NCBI GenBank assembly: GCA_026874595.1
Contig: CM049306.1
Location: forward strand, 16,577,019-16,641,018
From: Sipunculus nudus
Taxonomy: Eukaryota; Annelida; Sipuncula; Golfingiida; Sipunculidae
Length of the DNA: 64,000 bases
Reading direction: 5' to 3'
The number at the start of each line of letters is the position of its first letter. The stretch's first letter is position 1. The position numbers and the translations under genes are program-made. Positions 12,801 through 23,555 of the stretch are shown here, in pieces. Below the pieces are notes generated by a model. It was not told where the DNA came from. It worked only from the letters and a program-made list of their open reading frames with translations, and searched no databases.

Positions 12801-15800
12801 ACCTGTGATATCACTGATATACACATCTTTTTCTTTCAATTTGTTTATTGTTGAAACATTTGAGAGACAGCTATAGGATCTGAAGTATTCTGAGACAACA
12901 AGCTGATACCATTAGAGATTCTGGCCTATTGAAAGCTGCATCATATGGTCAGCATGACTGGTGTTTTATCTCATTGACTTGAAAGATGCAAACATTTTTT
13001 AGCTGTCTGGGTCTTAATCTTAATCACTTCCATGTTACAGCACAAGTATTCATGTTAATAGTTCTACAAGTGTGACCAAACAAAGTACTTCAATAAATTT
13101 TAGTTTAATAACTTATTTTTTGTATTGTCTTTTATTTCTCTTTGCTTTAACTTACAACAGGTCATTATGTCCATGGTCCCCAGTAGTCTTACTCCCAATA
13201 TTTGGGTTTTTTTTCTCTAACAAATGCCTTCTTGCTCTATGATTAAATATTGTCATTTTCTGAATTATAATCATTGCTGTAACTCCTGTTGTAGCTTCCC
13301 TCCCTGATCTGTTCTTCCCCTGTGTGTTGGCTCACAACACGACCACTGAGGAAACGTTAGTCGGCCATGAAGCATACACACAACAAGTCAGACTGGGTAC
13401 CAGCTTCATATACCCTGTACGGCCATCACAAAAGGTGGACAAGGTCAGTCTGCTTGTTGCTATGGTAACACCAGCCTTCCCTGAAATTACTGTTGAGACA
13501 TCATTAAAATCTTATATTCAGGATTGAGAAAAAGTTGCTTAGAACAATGTGCAATTCAGTACTGCCAGTTCTTCTGAATGTGGACAAATACAGAATACAT
13601 AACAATTGATAAATTAGTTGTGCTTTCAAGCTCGTAAGACTATTAAGTCTTTTTATTATTCATACTTAATAAATTGAAAAAAGTAGATGTAATTATTGAA
13701 ACCTATCATTTAACAAAATACCATTTACTGCAGTCTGTTACTATTTCATTCAGAATACATTTAGTCTGCTGAGCCACTCAACTGTGAGACACTTATTTTT
13801 GGATATGTTATTGATACAATAATTCCTTTCTTTCAGTATACCTTGGATATAGAAGCAATGCCACTCATATTCCACAAAATCTTCACTGACCTGAATGTGA
13901 AGCCTTCACAATACTGGGTGAGAGATTTAAATAGCTTAACACATGGTACTTGTTACAAATCAGTCATATTTACAATATTGGGATGTCTAAAAATAGGCAA
14001 ATCATTTAATGTGCTTAGATTTCTTAGTTTTGGACATATTAGCATTTGTGAGTCAGATAACTTTATATTGCCTAATATCAATAAGCATTGCTAAAACATA
14101 GTATATGCAAGTAAAACAGATATCTGATTACAGAATATGTAGCCACCAAGGTTTACAAGCTGGTAAACCCACTTGAGAATTGCAGTATAATAATAACTAT
14201 CATTATTGATTATTGTTTCTCTTTTTGATAGCTATTTTAATTGCACTTCAGAACATACTGTGATAATTTTGTAGGTGATGCTGAGTGCCCCTGGCAATAT
14301 GAACAAGCCCATGAAGGAACAGTTCATGAACATACTAGTCAAAGACTTCGACGTGGCTGGAGTCCATATTGTCAACCAGACAGTACTAACTCTGTATGCT
14401 TACAGCGCTACCTCAGGCATTATAGTTGACATCGGTGACAGACTCGAGATTGTACCTATCACATCAGGTGAGCTGATGTTGTTTGAAAGTCTTGTTGATA
14501 TCACTTTAGCACAGGAGAGATATCCGGCCCTACTGCTGGTGTGGCTGTGTACTTGGTTTCTTATATAATGAATATTGTAAAAAAGTTAGGTTATGTTTTT
14601 AGTCTGATATCACTGATGATGCCAGTCTCATCAGGGTTCACACTTAGCCCACCTGGTCTGTAAGGCCTGTTAATTCATGCAGCTTTTCCATCTCCAATCT
14701 TTGGACCAATCAACTCAATGTATAATGTCTGCCTGATGTCCATAACCAGTACCATTATATTTCTGGGTAGAGAAGGTATACCCTTATGGTAAAGATATTG
14801 ACCAGGGGTCTTGGGGATAACAGTGAACAGGATGAGAATCCACAGCCTTGCATTCTTAAGTCCAGAAATCCAACCACCTCCACAAGACTTAAGAAAGTTC
14901 AAGAATTGACCACCAGATGGCAGCAACAGTAACTTGTGTTACATGATATTGAGCCTGATGGATGATGCCACTACTTCTCTTTTAATTCCATTTTTTACAG
15001 TTTATACCTAAAGGATATTCAAATAACAAATATCAGTATAGGATTGGTGCCTCTCCATTAATCTAACTGAATTAACATTTGTTTTCAACTGAATCCTGTT
15101 ATTTTAATTTAAACTTTAATTAAACCTTTGATTTTTTGTTGATGTTGTACAGGTTATGTGATGGATGGGGGCATGGCACGTCAGCCATATGGTGGTCAAC
15201 ACATCGCTCACACATTAAATCAAATTCTTGCTGCCAAGCATTACCAGTTCAGTACAGATGTGGACTCTCTATTGGTCAGGCATGTCATGGAAAAAGTGAG
15301 TATCAGGAAGAACTTTATTAGACTGTTAGTCAGAAAAATGATGTGTCAGGATGAATCCGATTACATTGTGTGCAGTGTCATATCAAAATATTATGGGTTT
15401 ATTTATCTGAAATTTAAACAATAAAATATCATATTCACTGTCTTAATTACTGTACTGACATGTTTAAATCAGGTACCATAAACAATCAAAATATTGAAAT
15501 GATATTTATTGATAGGCTTTGTGTATAATATATCATAAATTAATATTGTGTAATGCAGTATTCATTAAACCAGATTTAATTAGTTTTAGGTTAAATATAT
15601 GTTTGTATGTTATTATTTCCTGTGTACATCTCAGATTTTTCTTTGTAAGAGGGGGAAAATAAGACTGAAGTTTTTTTCAAATGTTTCATATTTCAAAGAT
15701 TTTATTTAAAGTTCTCTGTTTTTCTTTAAATTGTAGAATTTCAGTGATATTGTTTAATCTATTGTAATTTATTGTATTTTTACAGACATGTTACATAAGT

Positions 15801-18800
15801 AAAGACTATACGCAGGACAAAGAAAGTGCCAAAACCAATCCAGGAGCATTCAGAACCACCGTGGACTTGTCTCCGTATGACCTGCCAGATAAGTCATGGA
15901 CGTAAGTTTAGTATTAATCAAATATTAAGGTCTTGTCAGATTACTTCAGAAGCAATTGTATAATGCTTCTTTGGATTCAAACATATATATCATAAGTTTA
16001 TTTTTCTAATGGAATATACATGAACAGTAATAATTTGGTTTAAAAATCCAGACATATGAATTAGCTCAGGGCATAATTTTAATTTAAAAACATTTAATAC
16101 TCGGGCCCTTCCAAACCTCTTCTTATAGACATTTCAAATGGAAAGAATGGTCATTTCATTCAGTCAAAAAAAAAATTGGCAAGGATAAATAATTTGTTAA
16201 TTGTGTACCATTTTATGTATAAATTATATGTTCTCAAGAACACATTTTTGCCTGAGTATAATCAATGTTTTTTGTTACACACATAATATGTCATATCTCT
16301 CAAAGTATTTTTTTCTGCATTTGCCCAGTGACCACAATTTTTTAACACAAGGTGATTTTTTTTAACACAAGTTGAAAATGTCTTAGTCCAAACATTCTTT
16401 CTATCATAAACAGTAGTCTCCAGTGATACCAGAATTATGATCATTGGATAGTAAAATCTGAGAAAAGTTTTAGAAAATCAAGAGTCAGGGTGCTTTGAAT
16501 AGACAGTTGAATAAAGAGCCGTTTATGAAGAAGAATTTGTATTTCATTATTTGACACATCTTGTAAATGTGCTGTGTGATTTCACACATTTTTTGATAAA
16601 TACAGATTTTCTTTTTCAGGCATGTTACACTTGATGAGGCAAGGTTTCACAGCCCAGAGGGCTTGTTCAATATGAAGCTGTGGGGTATGGACAACCCTCC
16701 CATACACAAACTGGTACATAGTGCTATTCAGGCCTGTCCAATGGACCACAGGAAGGAGATGTGCAGGTAGAAATGCTGTGTAGAGCAGTTTAAATCAGAA
16801 CTGCCACCTGTTGTCTATAAAAAAAATTAAATTCCAAACATAGTTGCTTGTTATGTGCTGACACCTTGCAGTGAAGTATGGTACTAAATAAAGTGACTTC
16901 AAACTGAAAATAGCCTTGAATGCCATTTCAAAAAGAAAAAAGCAAGGCCCTTTCTTTGTTAATTTATGGACAGTTAATGCTCAGCATGTACAGTGCTGAC
17001 ATAATGTAATATCTGTCTGTGTATGTGTGTGCATGTGTGTGTGTGTGGTATTTCAGGAGTGTATAAATAAAAAGTTAACTAACACAACATTATGTTGGTA
17101 TCAGAGCGCTTACAAATAGGCAGTAAGGGGGGGGGGCAGGAATCAGCGGTATAATTGCAACATGCAAAATGAATTTTGGACAGGTGAATATGCACAACCC
17201 TGTAACCACTGATATAAAACATAATTAGGGGTGAGACAAGATGCAAGCCACTGTCATTAAGTGTCATATATGATATTTTCCTATAATTTATTCATCCGAG
17301 GGTTTCTGCTTTGATACTCTTCTTTGCGTCATAAGAGTAGCAAGTACTAGTACTACATTATTTATCTATGATAGAATGCCGGGTATAAATGTTGATACAT
17401 ATTATTGACTTTTCAGGAGTATATATCTGAGTGGAGGTGCCACAATGATCCCTGGATTCCGTGATAGATTACATTCAGAATTAGTAAAGCTGTACCCACC
17501 AAACATTACCATTGAGGTAAGGAATGATATTATTTATCCTGTGATTTCATTGAATTATTTAAAGAATTGAAAACACCTATAAAGAATTAAACACTTGGCA
17601 GTGTTAGACAGTGTGCCTCCAAACTTGTGAACTCTGCACAGTAAGTTGAATCAATTGATCTAGAACTATAGGGAACCTTACATCTTTATAATCCCAGATT
17701 TTCTGTGATTTATGTACCATGTAAACTTACTCCTATTCATGTTCATGCTGGTAAAAAAAATGTCATTCCTGGGCTCTGGGAGTGTAATTGACCCTTAGCT
17801 GGGTCAGACCACCAAGGAACCCCTGATAGGTGCACTTGTTTGTGAGTGTAACACAGCCATGGGGCACAGTATTCTCATTAAGCCTGCAGAGTACTCACTC
17901 TGGGTGGGGTTCCTTTGTGAAAACTCTCTCTGCCTTGGCCAAGATTCAAACTCATTGATTCCCAGCTTTGAGACTTGAGCTCTATCCTGAGACCATTTAA
18001 TATAAGCCAGTGAATCTTGTGAATCTACCTCATACAAACCTTACCCCTCTCCAGGGCTTATACTGTGGTTGCCTTTTTGGTTGTGAAGGTTTCAAATTTG
18101 TGATATTCACAAATGGGAAGTAACCACAAATATGGAACCCTCAGGAATAAGATGGCCTTTCAACAAAGATGAACAAGAGGGGATCATGCATCTGCACAAA
18201 TGGGTTATAATACCTGTGGAAGCATTGTCTGTTAATCAGCAACCTAATATGTTCATGATATCAGAACCATGCAGCCAACACAAACACACCTTAATTGTTG
18301 TAAAATCTGTTGTAATCAATGTATTGTCTGTGGCACAGACGCATAGTTTAATGACTGTAACAGAAAAGAATGAGTTATGTTGGATTTTTCATATTTTATA
18401 GTAAATACAAATACTGCTGTAATTAGATGTTATTAGTTCTGGTGCAAAAATGAAACCCCTGCAAAAAAATCCAAAATATTAGCCTTGCAAATTTAAAGCC
18501 AATTAAAGTATGCTTTAGCAGATGAGTGAGCTATGTTTAAATTTAGTAACTAAAATATAACAATAGTAACAAGGGGAGGATAGTTGATACAGTGTGCAGG
18601 TGAAGGAGAGTTCACAAATGGAGGAGAGAGATGATAGGATGACAGTGACACACTAACTCAGTGGTAGACACCTGACTTGAATGATCAGACCAAGCAAATA
18701 CATGGCCTAGGAGAGCTGTAAATACCATTTCTGTTTTTTCTTTACAATAACTCAAATGTTTTTACATTTTTTACTTAATATTCATCATCTTTTCTCTTCT

Positions 18801-18952
18801 CCCAGGTTCATGCATCACCCCACCGCTACCATGCAGCATACATTGGGGCTTCAGTCCTAGCAGGGCTTCCAGAATTCCAGCAGGCAGGGATCAGTGCTCA
18901 GCAATGGAAGAAAGAGGGGGCTAAGGCTCTACAGAAGTGGGCTCTCTTCTAA
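666..18952 (+). CDS. PH domain-actin-related protein fusion, 12 coding exons, 5' partial
   Basis: Coding exons by splice sites and phase: 666-803, 9524-9622, 11196-11333, 12280-12340, 13295-13443, 13837-13917, 14275-14467, 15153-15295, 15786-15901, 16620-16766, 17417-17516, 18806-18952. Every junction keeps the frame and the product is about 503 residues. Residues 1-125 form a PH domain (RTWKRRFFKLEDGCLYCFE in strands 1-3, terminal helix EYEAWLYALQ with the invariant Trp). The remaining 378 residues are an actin-sized actin-related protein: phosphate-1 loop VDIGSSSIRAG, NQTVLTLYA, phosphate-2 loop VDIGD, adenine-site LSGGATMIPGF, and the C-terminal IGASVLAGL block. The exon at 666 has no in-frame Met, so the start lies upstream. 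PH domains usually bind phosphoinositides or proteins, so a membrane-linked cytoskeletal or adaptor role is inferred, not shown. I know no named vertebrate ARP with this architecture and give no symbol. The gene converges with FoxP. Confidence 0.9.
2877..3209. mobile_element. MITE with long imperfect terminal inverted repeats
   Basis: The left end TAAAGCTGCGTGTCCACTTT and the reverse complement of the right end, TAAAGCCGTGTGTCCACTTG, are inverted copies continuing through GTACGGAT.CAG. The length is 333 bp, GC content is well above the flanks, and there is no transposase. Flanks fit a TA target if the ends are read as AAGC. It lies in intron 1 of PH-ARP. Confidence 0.75.
3991..8345 (+). mobile_element. 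Family A repeat copy A1 (non-coding, hairpin plus GTCC microsatellite)
   Basis: It starts with the hairpin TAGCTCAG (3991-3998) / CTGAGCTA (4014-4021), followed by a GTCC/GTCT-rich microsatellite (4030-4072), and ends with cagtgacccatgggtccctt near 8345. Segments 6540-6850 and 6900-8345 recur at 23558-24915 (+) and, inverted, at 27943-29394 and 31045-31420. No coding capacity is seen. The structure recalls non-autonomous Helentron (HINE/DINE-1-type) elements, which is an inference. Some internal sequence, such as the GGTGGTGCCACC modules at 4685-6480, may be other repeats inserted in it. Confidence 0.65.
5780..6090. repeat. Short tandem repeats inside copy A1
   Basis: Two motifs recur: caggtcaagagttcactcag (near 5835, 5980, 6010, 6043 with changes) and ctatttatagctttggcaga (near 5788, 5870, 5931). 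They look like two interleaved minisatellite units of about 35 and 60-80 bases. Confidence 0.6.
9524..9622 (+). CDS. PH-ARP exon 2 (middle PH strands)
   Basis: 33 codons, phase 0 to 0, with acceptor tttttag and donor GTAAGG. It encodes NASIPNSGTKLTMQLGGG and then SIQTIGETMLGIDDG. An alternative AG at 9500 would add sequence that runs into a stop, so 9524 is the working acceptor. It follows the 8.7-kb intron that holds repeat copy A1. Confidence 0.8.
10806..10870. repeat. Fragment of a dispersed repeat shared with 45520-45600
   Basis: The run acagttaaacctctcacaag...accacctt...gaggtcacctca...atggccactttt resembles the reverse complement of 45520-45600 (acagtaaaccctcacctaaa...gaccac). CAGTTAAACC-type ends are common in pogo/Tigger-like elements, but only one end is visible, so the family is not assigned. 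Confidence 0.4.
11068..11166. repeat. TATTA pentanucleotide microsatellite
   Basis: An almost pure TATTA array, about 19 copies, in the intron before PH-ARP exon 3. It ends 29 bases from the acceptor and so occupies the place of the branch point. Confidence 0.9.
11196..11333 (+). CDS. PH-ARP exon 3 (last PH strand and helix, linker)
   Basis: 46 codons, phase 0 to 0. KGSYLVVRTPPDEYEAW then LYALQSQT is the last PH strand and C-terminal helix with its conserved Trp. A linker of about 20 residues ending GGPAHPGK joins it to the actin fold. The acceptor tttatag lies only 29 bases after a long TATTA repeat. Confidence 0.87.
12280..12340 (+). CDS. PH-ARP exon 4 (actin phosphate-1 loop)
   Basis: 61 bases, phase 0 to 1. 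It encodes KVIIVDIGSSSIRAGILRSQ, equivalent to the first beta hairpin of actin that wraps the nucleotide phosphates. Acceptor aaacag, donor GTAAGT. Confidence 0.88.
12401..12685. repeat. Dispersed repeat, family G (copy 1)
   Basis: The copy starts ttacctctgccaaggg and ends cttggcagaggtctgcactg followed by tctgagtgcatttctagttt. A diverged copy is at 58145-58555, where ttgcctccaccaagaaggt opens and cacatggcagaggcttgtat closes. Both contain a middle part with ggatc-rich and tggatccaggaatatt-like text. No coding region is seen. Confidence 0.55.
13295..13443 (+). CDS. PH-ARP exon 5 (actin subdomain 2 region)
   Basis: 149 bases, phase 1 to 0. SLPDLFFPCVLA and VGHEAYTQQVRLG align by eye with the actin stretch that runs from the conserved FPS to the VGDEAQ motif. 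Acceptor ttgtag, donor GTCAGT. Confidence 0.85.
13837..13917 (+). CDS. PH-ARP exon 6
   Basis: 27 codons, phase 0 to 0. YTLDIEAMPLIFHKIFTDLN then VKPSQYW covers the actin segment around the Trp-rich helix before the LLTEAP motif. Acceptor ctttcag, donor GTGAGA. Confidence 0.85.
14275..14467 (+). CDS. PH-ARP exon 7 (catalytic Gln and phosphate-2 loop)
   Basis: 193 bases, phase 0 to 1. It carries MLSAPGNMNKPMKEQF (the actin EAPLNPK region), NQTVLTLYAYSATSGIIVD and IGDRLEIVPI. The Gln of NQTVLTLYA sits at the actin Gln137 position that primes the attacking water. The loop after DIGD is about one residue shorter than in actin, and no His is found where actin has His161. Confidence 0.9.
15153..15295 (+). 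CDS. PH-ARP exon 8
   Basis: 143 bases, phase 1 to 0. GYVMDGGMARQPYGGQHI then AHTLNQIL corresponds to the actin stretch following phosphate loop 2 (GYALPHAI.. GRDLT). Acceptor gtacag, donor GTGAGT. Confidence 0.88.
15786..15901 (+). CDS. PH-ARP exon 9
   Basis: 116 bases, phase 0 to 2. TCYISKDYTQDKESAKT followed by NPGAFRTTVDLSPYDLPD covers the actin IKEKLCYVALD region and its following insertion-prone loop. Acceptor tttacag, donor GTAAGT. Confidence 0.87.
16620..16766 (+). CDS. PH-ARP exon 10 (subdomain 4/3)
   Basis: 147 bases, phase 2 to 2. HVTLDEARFHSPEGLFNMKL then WGMDNPPIHKLVHSAIQACP and MDHRKEMCR match the actin ERFRCPEALFQP...SIMKCDVDIRKDLY pattern. Donor GTAGAA is weak but the phase is right. 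Confidence 0.88.
17417..17516 (+). CDS. PH-ARP exon 11 (adenine-site loop)
   Basis: 100 bases, phase 2 to 0. SIYLSGGATMIPGFRDRL is the actin LSGGTTMYPG adenine-contact motif and is almost intact, so nucleotide binding is likely retained. Confidence 0.9.
18806..18952 (+). CDS. PH-ARP last coding exon with stop
   Basis: 48 codons plus TAA at 18950-18952. VHASPHRYHAAYIGASVLAG then LPEFQQAGISAQQW follows the actin APPERKYSVWIGGSILASL..FQQMWIS pattern, ending in KWALF. The actin C-terminal KCF is replaced. The bases around the stop codon already belong to the 3' UTR tandem repeat. Confidence 0.9.
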   Translation, partial: VHASPHRYHAAYIGASVLAGLPEFQQAGISAQQWKKEGAKALQKWALF

Positions 18953-19335
18953 TATTTACTGTGCTCAGAGGTCACATGAATATTCATGAAATGAATTCAC
19001 TGGTATTCACTGTATTCAGAAGTCATTGGATATTCAAGAAATGGCTTCTCTCCTGACACTTACTGTGAGATCATATGAATATTCATTGAATATTCATGAA
19101 ATGGGCAATTTGCTATTCACTTTATTAAGAGGACATGTGGATATTTAAGAAATAGCTTCTCTTCTGATGCTCACTGTGCTTAGAGGACATATGAATATTC
19201 ATGAAATGGGCAATCTACTATTCACTTTATTAAGAGGTCATGTGGATATTTAAGAAATGGCCACTCTTCTGACACTGACTGTGCTTAGAGGTCACATGAA
19301 TATTCATGAAGTCGGCTTTACTTTAATGGTCATAT
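18943..19335 (+). repeat. Tandem repeat forming the PH-ARP 3' UTR
   Basis: Four diverged copies, about 105 bp apart (near 18943, 19045, 19153, 19258), each carry a cttctcttctga-like start, tgtgcttagagg, and then catatgaatattcatgaaat. Between them runs ttaagaggtcatgtggatat. The first copy begins inside the last codons of the coding region. Confidence 0.85.
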
Positions 19336-19367
19336 GAATATGTATGACCTATGTGTACTTTTCTTTC

Positions 19368-19373
19368 AATAAA
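19368..19373 (+). terminator. Poly(A) signal AATAAA of PH-ARP
   Basis: The canonical hexamer lies 416 bases after the stop, just past the last tandem 3' UTR repeat. It is the best candidate 3' end signal. Cleavage would fall about 15-30 bases later. Confidence 0.65.
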
Positions 19374-19389
19374 ATATCTTGTACATGAA

Positions 19390-22300
19390 TTTAAGCCTGG
19401 TCCAAAAGGGTTTCATATATTATTTAAACATTATCATTTCACTGCATCTAAGGGACCAATCATCACCAATAACCACTGAGTTTCTTGTTGTTCATATTGT
19501 GTATTGTGTACTGGTACCTCTTGGTACCATGGACATGATAAATCTGAAATCTCTCTATTAATAAGAGATTGATGCTTACAATGTCATTGTATGATTGCTG
19601 TTGAAAGGACCTTATGTAATGTTGAAGTCTTTATATGTTCTGTGTTAATGATTCATATTTTCATTTTGATTAATTCTTTCTCTTAAATATACTTATTCAG
19701 TGTAAGCTTGCATTACTATTCATTTTGCCTTTAGATGTTTTTCTTGTCTAAGAAAAATCAGGCCCTCATAGTAAAATACTACTGCAAGTGAAAAAGATAT
19801 GAACATACTCTAAAATGAAAGGCCAACCTACACACATGTATAGTCACACATAACTACTTGTAAATAAAAAAAAATGAAATGTGCCATTTTCTCCTTATTT
19901 AAAAGATAAGTCATTTTGTTCAAATACATTTGCCATACTTAATTTTATTCATTATATTTTATTAAATTGTTTAATTAAGTTAATAAATTGTTGAATGTGT
20001 TAAGATGTATATACAAGAGTTTTAGACAAGTTCATATAATTACAAATTTGATTGAGTATGTAACCGTGACATGGGCCTGTTTATGGTGAACTGATTATAT
20101 AATCAGCTATCTTGCTTGTGAATATCATACACATTCACATTACAGGTCGGTGGCCACAATGTAGTTAGCCTTGTAACCCTGTGATTGTTATCGTGTAATT
20201 AACAGTTTAACTATGACAGTCATGGATTATGGTCAGAGATGAGAATTTAATACTTATTAGTAGTACTGTAGCTGTATATGTTTTAATGACAACAACAAAA
20301 CAGTCATTACAGTATAAATGCAGGTGTTATGTTATTATGGTGTCAGAAAGCATTTCCTCTGTGATAAGACAGTTGTTAATATTTACACTTTCAAGATCCA
20401 CCTCACAATGTTAAACACCAGTCATAAACATGTTTATGAAGAATAAAAAAGATATGAATCGCACAAAACATCCACCTGATTCTATTTGCTATGATGTCAA
20501 CCAGAGGTCTCTCCATTACAATTTAATTTTTCAGTAAGAATGTCACAAAAAAATAAATACTGATTTTTGTACAGTTTTCTGTTATTATAATTTTAATGCC
20601 CATCTACCAAAAGCAAGCTTTTTTAGAACATTTTCTTTAAGTTTTGTACATAAAAGTTCATTTTTTTCTTTTGTCAAAAGCATTTTGCACATAAATTCTT
20701 ATTCTTTTATACCTCCCCCCCCCCCCCCCCCCCCCCCCCGCCATGATCAACTGAAACAAGGTACACACACTGGTGCCAAGGATTTCTGTTTTTTTGATAA
20801 ATGTTGAGTCATTCATATATACTGGCAATTTAACTCTATAAGAATTTGACAGTAACTTTTATATGTCCCCTCCTCTCAATCAAAAGGACCCAGAGCCTTG
20901 ATAGTCAGTGTTGTTCACATTATAATGTTATCACTTCAGCAGGTTGCTACTGTGTCTGTAGACCTTTTTTTTGTAATAAATAATTTTTTTTAATTTTGAT
21001 ATTGAGCAAGATGCAATATAAGTGTCTTAGTAAATATTTAATTCTTCCACTGCGGTTAAATTTGGGTAATATACTACAAGTTTGTAAAAAAAGAATTCAC
21101 AAATTCAGTGAAAGATCCTTTTCAGAAATGGAGGGGGATTCTGGTGAGACAAACTTTCCCAAACTAATCCAAATAATACATATAGCTGGGTGTGTCATAC
21201 TGCCACATGCTGCTAACATTTAACAATTTCAATGGTTGTGAATATTGCTAGAGTTTATTTTTATACAAGGCATTGCTAGTTATCATGTTGAAAGTATCCC
21301 ACATGGATGATTTTTGCACATTAACATTCTTATTGGTTGTGACATTTATGCAAGCCTCGGTAATCATTGCCAAATGTTGATTCTTTTTCTCATACAAGGT
21401 ATTACATATATTGTATCGCCAGATGCACAGACATTTACATGGTTGTGAATTTCCTGTTTATTAATATTTCATTTTTTCATACAAGATTATATTAGTATCA
21501 TTATGAGAAGTTATAAATTTATGGTAGTGTATTTTGTAATAATAGGCCCATGCCACAATAAAACCACCACAAAGTATGCCTTAGAAAGATTTTTAAATGG
21601 CTAAATTAAAATCTGTTTAAGACTTGATCTTTAATTGATAAAAAGCAATGGTAACCCATGCACATTCATGTGATAGTTAAAAAGACACCATCAGAAAAAA
21701 AGTTCCTTGGTTATACCAGATGGCGACGGTAATCCAGCCAAGAACATTTTATTTTAAAACATGTAAAGACTAATGAGTATTTTCCCACATTATTCATTGT
21801 AATCATTTAAGGTTAATCCCATTATGTATCAACTTGAATAAAATATTTTAGATATCAGACTTTAAATAGATGAAACTGTTATTATAGAAAATGACAGAAG
21901 AAAGTTACCAGTTTGTTCATACCAGGTAGAGATAATTGCTGTTTACTTGCCACAAAGAGAAAATATATCCATAACTGCAGCAATATAGATTTATAATGCA
22001 ACTTTTCCTATGAACAATAATCATAATTTCTTTCCAGGCATAATGCTGATCTCAGTTTAATTTTGCTTAGCTTTGCCAGTTGAATTTAACATAATTTATG
22101 AAACCCTATATTAGGCTTTATGCATAATTGTAGCCAGTTTTGATAGTGACATAGGCACGAATGCTTTTATGTATTGCTAATTTTACAATAAAATTGGCCT
22201 ATTAAAAATGTTAATACTGTTGTTTATACTGGTAAACAAGTCTTTACAATAAAGTTTGTTGTCTTTATGACTCTTGTGTGTTTTCAGCTTGTTTATATGG

Positions 22301-23555
22301 TTCAATGATGGAAATGTCCTTGAAAGGAAAACCATTATTATTCTGTGGAGAAACCAAATGATCACAACTTCCAATGTGTAGGAACAGAAGTCTGTCAAAA
22401 CAATCACTTATGTGTCTGTTTTGGGTAAAAAATGCACATACCTCAGGGACTGGTTAGATGGTATTGTATTTATTTGTATTGTTCTGAAATTTGGATAAGT
22501 TCTGATACACAAAGACTATTTACATCACCAGCTATCATTATGTCTCAGAAGAGTTTGAAAATTGGTGACCTTCACCCTGATCTCCAAGGTCTGCAGAAAA
22601 CTTGATTATTGTGAACCCCATACTTTTCCAACACAGCAGATTTTCACCACAAATTTGACACTAGTTATTTTCACAATCCTCATGTATGAACTGGTGATCA
22701 AAAATGTTTTAACCCTATATATTTTTATATGCCCATCTACATCTATACCCATGGTCCATCTGTCTGTCAATCCATCAATTAACTTTTGACAGACCTTGGT
22801 TTTCAAGGTTAAAACTGAAGAATTGTTGACTTTTGTGAACCCCATAACTTTTGAGTAACTGCATATCTAGATGTTTCCTGTAACGTGTGTACTTTTGGGT
22901 TATTTGGATTGTTCAAGAAATGGAAAGTTCTCAGCTTGAGGTGAAAAGTTATAAATACGGGGGCTGTGTTTTAGAGCCTGGAGAGAGGAGAAATATATTC
23001 CAGTGGACACAGAAGAGTGTAAGTCAGTTTGTGGACCTTTTCCTATAATTGCGGCAGTTTTAGTTTTTCTTTGAATTCGTCACAGATTTCAATTAGACTT
23101 TAGTTTGCCTTAGGGATCCCTATCAGAACTTCATGCTTGGATTACAACAAATTGATTTTATGATTGAACTGGACTGTTATTCTCTGAGAAGATTTATGTG
23201 AACTGTTCGTCTGGATGATACGTTTTAAAGGACTTTTTGTCGCTGTGACAGTGGTGGTATCCAGGTACTGTACACTTTATTTATTATATACTTGTATTGA
23301 TTTACTGTTGTACTGTTGTTAACTTGTTATACTGTGTAATTGTATTGATTTAGTGTATTGTAATGTTAGGATTGTTTTAAGAAAAAATTATAATTATTTG
23401 TCAACAAAAAAACACTGACTTCTTTATTCATTCCCTTAGACACTTCACGCTGCCTAGTGTTACAGAATCTGATTTTTTTTAACTCCATGACAAAATTTAT
23501 GTTTGTCAAGACTATGTGATCTGTTGATATTAGGTTCAGTAACAATATTTTGCTA
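19390..23555. other. Intergenic sequence without recognisable genes
   Basis: AT-rich DNA after the PH-ARP poly(A) site. It contains a run of 25 C at 20715-20739 and scattered short open frames with no domain similarity. I see no exon structure or RNA gene. Confidence 0.5.
20715..20739. repeat. Poly(C) tract
   Basis: 25 consecutive C between AT-rich flanks. Similar G/C homopolymers occur at 44435-44460 and 50375-50397. Confidence 0.95.
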
